DNA of 55,749 bases from assembly GCF_009728735.1 (NCBI RefSeq), contig NZ_CP024640.1, forward strand, positions 211,542-267,290. The letters are read 5' to 3'. Position 1 is the stretch's first letter. Each line of letters opens with the position of its first letter. Below are positions 1 to 6,180 of this stretch, piece by piece. The notes under the pieces are model-generated. The model did no database searches, was not told the DNA's origin, and saw nothing but the letters and a program-made list of their open reading frames with translations. The position numbers were made by a program, and so were the translations under genes. The stretch is from Pantoea phytobeneficialis. Its GTDB lineage: Bacteria; Pseudomonadota; Gammaproteobacteria; Enterobacterales; Enterobacteriaceae.

Positions 1-62
1 TTGCCGGGCAACAGGCAGAGGTCGAGTTTGTTTTTACTGACATCAATACCGAGATAAATCAT
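1..62 (-). CDS. IS110-family transposase/recombinase, N-terminal fragment (gene continues beyond the window)
   Basis: Reading from the ATG at 62 downward gives 20 residues beginning MIYLGIDVSKNKLDL. The GIDVSK motif is the start of the RuvC-like DEDD domain of IS110 transposases, and its Asp (D7) is the first catalytic acid. Only this fragment is inside the window, so the rest of the DEDD domain and the Tnp20 serine domain cannot be checked. A purine-rich AAGGGAG lies about 8 bases upstream of the ATG and fits a ribosome binding site. The long non-coding stretch in front of the gene matches the IS110 group, in which the guide RNA lies 5' of the transposase. Confidence 0.88.
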   Translation of the reverse strand, partial: MIYLGIDVSKNKLDLCLLPG

Positions 63-84
63 AAGACAGCTCCCTTTCACATGA

Positions 85-232
85 ACCATCACGCCATCTT
101 GCCTTGTACATACGAAGTCAGAGCTTCTGGTTACCGTTCAGAGTAGATGCTGGCGTGAAAGGAGAAACGGAGGGCTTTAAGCTACGGCACAAGATCGGGT
201 CTTAAGCGGCGCGACAAGCTGCCTCCGTTTCG
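85..232 (-). ncRNA. Candidate IS110 bridge RNA (target-binding and donor-binding stem-loops)
   Basis: Minus-strand sequence upstream of the transposase forms two imperfect hairpins. The first has a 9-bp base stem (222-230 with 165-173) and a small top stem (AAGA/TCTT, 191-203). Its 5' internal loop contains TCGCGCCGCT (205-214), identical to the REP arm flanking the element, and its 3' internal loop contains CCGTAGC (181-187), complementary to GCTACGG of intact REP copies. The second has an 8-bp base stem (151-158 with 89-96) and a top stem GAAG/CTTC (114-127). Its 3' loop contains TACAAG (103-108), complementary to CTTGTA at the element's own boundary (272 down to 267). This is the left/right target guide and right donor guide layout known for IS110 bridge RNAs. 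The fold was made by eye; the exact RNA ends are unknown. Confidence 0.75.
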
Positions 233-270
233 TGTAACGGGTAGCTAACCAGTTACAACTTCAAGATACA

Positions 271-328
271 AGCGGCGCGATTTATCGCGCAGGTTTTGCC
301 GGACTGCGCGATAAATCGCGCCGCTACG
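271..328. repeat. REP-type palindromic repeat, long form, interrupted by the IS110 element
   Basis: Two arms, GCGGCGCGATTTATCGCGC (272-290) and GCGCGATAAATCGCGCCGCT (306-325), are inverted around a short spacer. Other copies begin CGTAGCGG; here the leading CGT is missing and the match starts exactly at the IS110 boundary. The intergenic stretch 63-383 therefore holds the IS non-coding end, this repeat and about 55 bases leading to the end of the DJ-1 family gene, where TCCGGGCC-type GC-rich sequence could weakly terminate transcription. Confidence 0.85.
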
Positions 329-383
329 AATTTATGTAATCTGAGGCCCGAAATGATTGCGCTTCCGGGCCGGATATCAGCAA

Positions 384-1067
384 TCAGTTGCCCGCAAGCT
401 TACTCACCAGACGCTTAGCCACTTCTTCTGAACTGGCCGGGTTTTGCCCGGTAACCAGATTGCCATCCTCAACCACAAACGGCATCCAGTCAGCGCCTTT
501 CTGGTAGTGTGCGCCAAGGGCGATAAATTCGTCCTCGATCAGGAATGGCACCACGTCGGTCAGTTCGACGGCAGCTTCTTCGCTGTTGGTAAAGCCCGTA
601 ACCTGTTTACCTTTGATCAACGGTTCACCGCTGGCGGCTTTAACATGACGCAACGCGCCCGGCGCGTGGCAGACGAAACCAATCGGTTTACCGGCGCGAT
701 CGAAGGATTCAATCAGGTTAATCGACTGAGCAGATTCCGCCAGATCCCACAATGGACCATGACCGCCGGGATAGAACACGGTATCAAACGCGGCCTGATC
801 AACGCTTTCCAGTTTCACCGTCGTTGCCAGCGCCTGTTGTGCGGCCGGATCCGCCTTAAAGCGGTCGGTCATTGCGGTCTGAAAATCGGGCAGGTCGCTT
901 TTCGGATCAAGCGGCGGCTGTCCGCCTGCCGGTGAGGCCAGCACGATCTCTGCTCCTGCGTCCTTAAACACGTAGTAAGGTGCCGCAAACTCTTCCAGCC
1001 AGAATCCGGTTTTCTTGCCGGTATTACCCAGCGCATCGTGGGATGTCAGTACCATTAACACTTTCAT
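384..1067 (-). CDS. DJ-1/PfpI family protein (Hsp31/glyoxalase III-like)
   Basis: This 227-residue cytoplasmic protein has the DJ-1/PfpI fold. The nucleophile elbow GFVCHAPGAL places Cys133 followed by His134, and an upstream TGFWLEE supplies the conserved acidic residue (Glu26), the triad arrangement of Hsp31-like enzymes. Members of this class detoxify methylglyoxal without glutathione and act as stress chaperones; the exact substrate here is not known. The start has a good ribosome binding site (AGAGGA). It lies 26 bases after the coniferyl aldehyde dehydrogenase gene on the same strand, so the two are probably one operon handling reactive aldehydes. An amidase or protease role is possible but less likely. 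Confidence 0.85.
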   Translation of the reverse strand: MKVLMVLTSHDALGNTGKKTGFWLEEFAAPYYVFKDAGAEIVLASPAGGQPPLDPKSDLPDFQTAMTDRFKADPAAQQALATTVKLESVDQAAFDTVFYPGGHGPLWDLAESAQSINLIESFDRAGKPIGFVCHAPGALRHVKAASGEPLIKGKQVTGFTNSEEAAVELTDVVPFLIEDEFIALGAHYQKGADWMPFVVEDGNLVTGQNPASSEEVAKRLVSKLAGN

Positions 1068-1093
1068 GATAAATCCTCTTTTTACACAGTAAC

Positions 1094-2524
1094 TTACTGT
1101 TGTTGATCGAGCAGGGATGTCAGTAACGCCATCTTGTCCTGATAAGGGGCGCGCAGCCGCAGATTGGTGGTGCCCGCCTCGTCCTGCACCACCACAGGTT
1201 TGGCATGGCTAAAGCGGCGGAAACCGTGAATGCCGTGATATGCGCCTGTACCGGATGCCCCGACGCCGCCGAACGGCAAACTGTCGAGAGAAGCATGGGT
1301 CATGACGTCATTAATCACCAATGCGCCCGAGGTGGTGCGCTGTGCCATCTGTTGTTGACGTTGTGCATCGTTACCAAAATAGTAGGCCGCCAGCGGGCGT
1401 GGGTGTGCGTTGATGTAATCAATCGCTTCTGCCACCGACGTTGACCAGGTCTTGACAGGCAACAGTGGGCCAAAAATCTCCTCCTGCATCACTGCCATCT
1501 CTTCCGTCACCGCCAGAATTAAATGCGGGGCGATTTTTCTGCTATCGGCATCGAAAGCCGGTTCACCTTCGGGGGCCAGACTGATAATGCGTGCGCCTTT
1601 ATTTTGCGCATCCTCCAGCAGATTGATCAGCCGTTGATAATGGCGATCGCTGATGATAGCGGTGTAATCCGGGTTCGACTGTACGGTCGGGAATGCCTGC
1701 TGCATAAAGCTGCGAGCGGCGGTGACAAAGGCGTCTTCGGCACCCTCCGGCAGCAGCAGATAATCGGGAGAGATACAGATTTGCCCGGCGTTAAAGGTTT
1801 TGATGGTCAGGGTTCTCGCTGCGGCCAGCGCCGGATCCGCATCCACATCGACCACCACCGGCGATTTACCGCCCAGTTCCAGCGTGACCGGCACAAGATT
1901 TTCCGCCGCCGCACGCATAACGTGTTTGCCGACATTGGTGCTACCGGTAAACACCAGATGGTCGAAAGGCAGACGGCTGAAAGCCTGTCCGACATCGGCA
2001 TCACCCAGCACCACGGTTAGCTCCTGGGGATCAAAATAGCGGGCGACCAGCTCGGCCAGCAGTTCCGAGGTTTTCGGCGTCAGTTCTGAAGGCTTCAACA
2101 TCGCTGTATTCCCGGCAGCGAACACGCCTGCCAGCGGGCCAAAGGCGAGGTTAATCGGAAAATTCCACGGGCTGATAATGCCGACCACTCCGAGCGGTTG
2201 CGGCACAATCCATGCCTGCATGCCCGCTACCGGTACGTCGGCGCTTTCCGCTGCCATCCAGCTTTCAAGATTATCAGCGGAATGTTGCAGCATATTGATG
2301 GTGGTGACCAGGTCTGCCGCCATTGTCTGGTAAGCGCTGCGATGGCCGAAATCGGCGCTAATTGCGTTAGCGATCGCAGCATGATTGTCGCGAATCAGCG
2401 CGATGCTGCGTAGCAGACGGTCGCGACGTAATGCCGCAGAGGCTGGACCTGCCTGCAAATGGGCGTTTTTCATGCTGTGCAGAATGTGCAGCAACTGCTG
2501 ATCGTGTTGGGTAGCGTTCATCAT
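1094..2524 (-). CDS. calB: Coniferyl aldehyde dehydrogenase
   Basis: This 476-residue NAD(P)-dependent aldehyde dehydrogenase closely resembles CalB, which oxidises coniferyl aldehyde to ferulate. Visible motifs are the PWNFPINL cofactor/catalytic Asn region (Asn121), Lys144 in KPSE, the general base Glu216 in LELGGKSP, and the nucleophile Cys250 in FNAGQICISPDY. The C-terminal PFGGVGASGTGAYHG loop is also typical. Length is normal for the family. It is transcribed away from a LysR gene 112 bases upstream, its likely regulator, and is followed by the DJ-1 family gene. Broad-specificity fatty or aromatic aldehyde oxidation is an alternative, since specificity cannot be proved from motifs. Confidence 0.85.
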   Translation of the reverse strand: MMNATQHDQQLLHILHSMKNAHLQAGPASAALRRDRLLRSIALIRDNHAAIANAISADFGHRSAYQTMAADLVTTINMLQHSADNLESWMAAESADVPVAGMQAWIVPQPLGVVGIISPWNFPINLAFGPLAGVFAAGNTAMLKPSELTPKTSELLAELVARYFDPQELTVVLGDADVGQAFSRLPFDHLVFTGSTNVGKHVMRAAAENLVPVTLELGGKSPVVVDVDADPALAAARTLTIKTFNAGQICISPDYLLLPEGAEDAFVTAARSFMQQAFPTVQSNPDYTAIISDRHYQRLINLLEDAQNKGARIISLAPEGEPAFDADSRKIAPHLILAVTEEMAVMQEEIFGPLLPVKTWSTSVAEAIDYINAHPRPLAAYYFGNDAQRQQQMAQRTTSGALVINDVMTHASLDSLPFGGVGASGTGAYHGIHGFRRFSHAKPVVVQDEAGTTNLRLRAPYQDKMALLTSLLDQQQ

Positions 2525-2636
2525 GTTGTCCTGTTAAATCGGGTCACTGATTAAGATGCGAGGAGCTTACCTGCGCTGGATTTAGCTGGCTAACAAGGCT
2601 ATTTTGGTGGGGGTATAAATTTATTTATGGGGTCTT

Positions 2637-3527
2637 ATGTCACTGGTCCGTTTGCGTACCTTTATGGAGGTCTACCGTCAGCGTTCAATATCCGGTGCCG
2701 CCAGAGCGCTCAATCTGACGCAGCCTGCGGTTTCTCAACATATCAGCGGATTGGAAGTGGCCATCGGCCGACCGTTGTTTGAACGCCAGCCACAAGGAGT
2801 CTTGCCCACGCCAGCAGCCGAGGATCTGGCGGCGGATATTGGCAACAGCCTGGACACCGCGGAGTCGGCGCTGGCATCGGCGAGAGCGCGTTCTATGGAT
2901 GTCAGCGGTACGCTGCAAATCATCGGTCACGCCGATTTTATGGCGGATAAGCTGGCGGGGGAGTTGCTGCCGCTGCTGGAGAGTGGCATCCGGGTTCATA
3001 TGCATACCGGTGACGGACCGCTGGTGACGCAAATGGTGGTTGAGGGGCATTGCGATTTAGGCATTACGGCCCATCCGGTGACGGATAGCCGATTAAAAGG
3101 TGAAGTGATATTTCGCGATGAGGTTCTGGCAGTTGCCTCACCGGGCGTGGCGTCGCGACTGAATGCCAGTGCGGATTTTGCCACTGACTTACTGCGAGAA
3201 CCGCTCCTCGCGTATAACCTGGAATTGTCGCTGATTGACCACTGGCTGGAAAAAAACCGCATCAGCTACCAGACGCTGCTCCCGGCGATGGTCGGTCAGG
3301 ATTTACGCGGTCAACGTAGTTTGCTGGTCCAGGGGTTTGGCTGGTCGGTGATGCCGCAGTTTCTGTGCCAACAGCAGATCGAGCAGGGGGAGCTGGTGGC
3401 GCTCCACGCCCCGGTGGGGGACACCGAGATTCGCTACAATCTGGTGTGGCTGGCCAGCGCGTTACGTCAGCCCCGAGTCGCCCATGCCCGCCAGACGCTG
3501 GTGTGGCGGCTTAACCGGGCCGAGTGA
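2637..3527 (+). CDS. LysR-family transcriptional regulator, divergent from coniferyl aldehyde dehydrogenase
   Basis: This is a 296-residue LysR-type regulator. The N-terminal winged helix-turn-helix covers about residues 1-60 (LRTFMEVYRQRSISGAARALNL, then TQPAVSQHI), followed by a linker helix and a periplasmic-binding-protein-like effector domain to the C-terminus. The gene is divergent from calB across a 112-base intergenic region (2525-2636), the usual geometry for a LysR protein controlling its neighbour. A phenolic aldehyde or acid inducer is therefore a reasonable inference, not something the sequence shows. It ends 27 bases before the convergent tannase-family gene. Confidence 0.85.
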   Translation: MSLVRLRTFMEVYRQRSISGAARALNLTQPAVSQHISGLEVAIGRPLFERQPQGVLPTPAAEDLAADIGNSLDTAESALASARARSMDVSGTLQIIGHADFMADKLAGELLPLLESGIRVHMHTGDGPLVTQMVVEGHCDLGITAHPVTDSRLKGEVIFRDEVLAVASPGVASRLNASADFATDLLREPLLAYNLELSLIDHWLEKNRISYQTLLPAMVGQDLRGQRSLLVQGFGWSVMPQFLCQQQIEQGELVALHAPVGDTEIRYNLVWLASALRQPRVAHARQTLVWRLNRAE

Positions 3528-3554
3528 CAACTCACCCGCCCGGTCAGGAGATCA

Positions 3555-5339
3555 TTACGGCTGAATCTCCAGCCTGCCGCCTTTAGCGACATAGTTCTTT
3601 TGATTGTCAGGACCAATAAAATCGCTGGCCGGCTTACTCACCACCAGGTTGTCATAGGCTGCTGATTTCACTGACGCATAATTCTCCGCCTTGTCGAGTG
3701 AACCTGTACCCTTGTATTGCGCGATATACGGATAAGGGAAGACCGGTCGGGTGGCTTTTAAGGGAGGCATGGCAGTGGCTAGCGGTGAACTGGCGCGCTG
3801 AACGCCGTGAAATTGCACTTCGGCGCTTGCGTTGCCCGCGGGCATTTTGCCCTGGGGCGGCATCGGCGGCATATCCATGTTTGCCTGTTGAGCTGACTTA
3901 CCTGTCATCAGCGCTTGCGGTGCAACCTGTTGCTCGGTCCATGCCATCAATGGCGTCAGCAAATCGATCTGATCAAAACCTTCGCCGCCACCGCAGTGGG
4001 CCACACCAGGTAACAGGAACAGGCGGATAAATTTCTCCGTGGATTGCTTGCCAAGATAAGCCTCAACGCCACGATAATAGGCGATGGAGAATGCCGGACT
4101 GACAGAGTCATCCGCCAAACCGTGCCACATAATCAGCTTTCCGCCACGCGCCATATAGCGGCTCAGGTTGGTGTTGGCGGCGTTATACAACGGAGCCAGC
4201 TGTGCGACCGCCGTGAAGTTCTGCTTGTTCAACGGAAAATCGCGCATCGTGGTGATATTTTGTTTGCCACCCGGCAGCAATACCGATTGCAGCGCGGGCA
4301 GTGCCATCATCTCCGACATCGAGTGGCCATTGGCGCTTGCTGGCACCGGCCAGCGTAACTCTGACCCCAAGGGCAGACCGGCTGGCACAAATTGATTGCC
4401 TGCGCTGTCGTAAGCTCCACGATAGAGTTTTTCCGCCACGCCGATTTCTTCTGCGGTCAGACAGTCTGATTTATCGCTTTGGTTGGCGGCACAGCTCTTC
4501 ACCCAGTTGGGGGAGAAGGTGCAGGCATACGGATTTGCCAGCAAACCATCGTTGACGCCAGAAAGTGTTGGACAGTGCGCCAGCACCGCACGATGGAGAA
4601 TCGGCAGGCGGTCTTTCAGCAGGATTGCGCTGCCATCCGCGCGTTGATTGGCGACTACATTCCAGCCGTGGAAAAAGGAGTTTTGGAACTGGAAAAAAGC
4701 CGCCGGTGCGCCGGCGCTGATGCCATCAAAATCATCCGGGAAGCGTTGTGCTTCCATCAGCGCTTCGCGTCCGCCATCGGAGCAGCCCATAAAGTAGGCG
4801 TATTTTTGCGCCTGGCCGTAGTAAGCCCGGATCAAGGCTTTGGCCAGTTGCGCGGTGAGATGATTGGCGCGATACGCAAAATCGATACGTTTTTGTGGTT
4901 CCTCTGCCCAACTGGCATCCATCATGCCGCCGCTATGGCCCATATCTGTCGCTGCAACGACAAACTCGCCCTGAGTGGCGGGCACACAGCCGTTGGCATT
5001 CGACAGGCTGAGGTTAATTTGGCCGCATAATCCGCCACAGCCCACTTGCAGAAAACGTTGTGTCCACTGCTGTTGCGGTAGCGCTACCTCAACACCGATC
5101 GCCGGTGCGATGCTGGCCTTAACCTGGCAGAATGTCCCTTTATCAGTTTTCAGGGACGTGGCAGATGTGAGGGTGACTTTCTCACCAAGTTTGTCGCTAA
5201 AGTTAACGGTCGTTAACTGGCCACAGTCCAGCACCGGCTTCACAATGGCTAAGTTCACGGACGCACTCACCTGCGTCGCAAGTAGCATGACGCCAATGGC
5301 GATCAGCCATCCGGAGATTCTGGTTGTTATCGTATTCAT
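3555..5339 (-). CDS. Tannase/feruloyl esterase family secreted hydrolase
   Basis: This exported alpha/beta hydrolase of about 594 residues releases phenolic acids (ferulate, gallate) from plant esters in characterised relatives. The ATG at 5339 is preferred over a TTG at 5405 because it is followed at once by a signal peptide (GWLIAIGVMLLATQVSAS). The family's Cys-Ser/Asp/His-Cys triad is complete: Cys186-Ser187 in MGCSDGGREA, Asp410 or Asp411 in HGLADDSVSP and His448-Cys449 in GVAHCGGG, where the adjacent cysteines normally form a disulfide joining the catalytic Ser and His. Further cysteine pairs suit an oxidising compartment. Coniferyl aldehyde dehydrogenase and its LysR lie next door, pointing to plant phenolics. 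The exact ester is not predictable. Confidence 0.82.
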   Translation of the reverse strand: MNTITTRISGWLIAIGVMLLATQVSASVNLAIVKPVLDCGQLTTVNFSDKLGEKVTLTSATSLKTDKGTFCQVKASIAPAIGVEVALPQQQWTQRFLQVGCGGLCGQINLSLSNANGCVPATQGEFVVAATDMGHSGGMMDASWAEEPQKRIDFAYRANHLTAQLAKALIRAYYGQAQKYAYFMGCSDGGREALMEAQRFPDDFDGISAGAPAAFFQFQNSFFHGWNVVANQRADGSAILLKDRLPILHRAVLAHCPTLSGVNDGLLANPYACTFSPNWVKSCAANQSDKSDCLTAEEIGVAEKLYRGAYDSAGNQFVPAGLPLGSELRWPVPASANGHSMSEMMALPALQSVLLPGGKQNITTMRDFPLNKQNFTAVAQLAPLYNAANTNLSRYMARGGKLIMWHGLADDSVSPAFSIAYYRGVEAYLGKQSTEKFIRLFLLPGVAHCGGGEGFDQIDLLTPLMAWTEQQVAPQALMTGKSAQQANMDMPPMPPQGKMPAGNASAEVQFHGVQRASSPLATAMPPLKATRPVFPYPYIAQYKGTGSLDKAENYASVKSAAYDNLVVSKPASDFIGPDNQKNYVAKGGRLEIQP

Positions 5340-5449
5340 GGTATCGGTTCCCGTTTTGTCACCGTGTTGCTGTGGTTTTAATCTGGGAATGATAGCCAGA
5401 AGCAAAATTTTAACGTGGATTTTTTCGGTATTTTAACGAATCAATCTGA

Positions 5450-5612
5450 CTAACCTGCGCCCTCAGTTCTGGTCCAGCCAGCCAATAAAAAATCACTAAA
5501 CGCCGCCACTTGCAGCGGCTGAAAGCGTCGCTGCGGATAAACGAACTGCAATCCGACCAGGCGACTATCGTTACGACTGAAACCGATAAAGTGGTCGCCA
5601 AATGGCGCTTTT
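5450..5612 (-). pseudogene. Remnant of a LysR-type regulator (C-terminal end only)
   Basis: Minus-strand translation ending at the stop at 5450 contains a stretch around LQFVYPQRRFQPLQVAAFSDFL, the typical extreme C-terminus of a LysR effector domain (valine-tyrosine-proline, arginines, then an F-x-D-F helix). No DNA-binding domain or further effector sequence precedes it; upstream the frame runs into the YeaO-like gene, whose own product is in another frame. I read this as a decayed gene left after a deletion. It occupies most of the 5340-5633 gap between the tannase and YeaO-like genes. Confidence 0.6.
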
Positions 5613-5633
5613 GTTATAAGGCTACGTAAGCGT

Positions 5634-5972
5634 TTAGGGTAATGAACGCAACCATCCCGCCAGCACTTCAGCGTGGTTCTGTGTCGTATTCTTTGTCGCA
5701 TAAAGCAGCGTGACGTTTCCTTTAGCGACCAACTGACGTCCTTCAGGCGCATGCCCGGCAAGCTCCTGTAAATACGCTTCACGAAACGCGGTGAAATCGA
5801 TGAAATCAGCATGGAATGCTTTACGTAATTCTGTGGAGGGAGCCAGAGTTTTATTCCATTCATCGTATTGAAGATCGGTCTTCTTCATTCCGCGCGGCCA
5901 GAGTCGATCGACCAGCACCCGATAGCCGTCCTCAGATGATGCGGGTTCATAAACGCGTTTACAGTGGATCAC
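5634..5972 (-). CDS. yeaO: DUF488 family protein, YeaO homologue
   Basis: This 112-residue protein aligns along its length with E. coli YeaO: CKRVYEPASSEDGYRVLVDRLWPRG at the start, then STELRKAFHADFIDFTAFREAYL, and LLYATKNTTQNHAEVLAGWLRSL at the end. It is about three residues shorter than E. coli YeaO, with the gap in the loop before VTLLYA. DUF488 proteins are small, cytoplasmic and of unknown biochemical function; conserved Arg and Asn residues suggest nucleotide or anion binding. The gene is transcribed away from the TonB receptor, with 208 bases between them. The LysR remnant overlaps its downstream side. Confidence 0.85.
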   Translation of the reverse strand: MIHCKRVYEPASSEDGYRVLVDRLWPRGMKKTDLQYDEWNKTLAPSTELRKAFHADFIDFTAFREAYLQELAGHAPEGRQLVAKGNVTLLYATKNTTQNHAEVLAGWLRSLP

Positions 5973-6117
5973 GTTAATTACTCCCTTTCTTTTTCGTATC
6001 TCCTTATTTTATCCATAATTTTAATTACCTGGTTATTAACATCAGGATTGAGATAAAGGAGGTAACCTAATGCGATTAGGTGTGTCATTTTGTTTCGGTT
6101 ATGTCAAATATCGGAAT

Positions 6118-6136
6118 GATTATGATAATTATTCGC
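6118..6136 (+). promoter_or_regulatory. Predicted Fur box
   Basis: GATTATGATAATTATTCGC matches the 19-bp Fur consensus GATAATGATAATCATTATC at 15 positions. It lies 45 bases before the start of the TonB-dependent receptor gene, where iron-loaded Fur would cover the promoter. This fits iron-repressed expression of a siderophore receptor. Confidence 0.75.
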
Positions 6137-6180
6137 ATGCTCATTTCTGAGTATGGAAAATAATAACTGGACGTAACAAA

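Larger units (their letters stand above)
1..270 (-). mobile_element. IS110-family insertion sequence, left (5') end only
   Basis: The window starts inside an insertion sequence. It contains the first 62 bases of a minus-strand IS110-type transposase gene and about 208 bases of non-coding end. The outer boundary is placed at 270/271 because, read on the minus strand, the flank is a REP arm ending TCGCGCCGCT and the element follows with TGTATCTTGA, whereas intact REP copies in this window continue TCGCGCCGCTACG. The break falls directly after a CT dinucleotide, the core used by IS621-like members of the family. IS110 elements lack classical terminal inverted repeats, and none is seen. The other end lies outside the window, so completeness cannot be judged. 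Confidence 0.82.

Noticed and set aside
5450..5863. 137-codon minus-strand frame as an intact gene
   Set aside because: Its first two thirds are a shadow of the YeaO-like gene; only the last part resembles a LysR C-terminus, so it is reported as a remnant.
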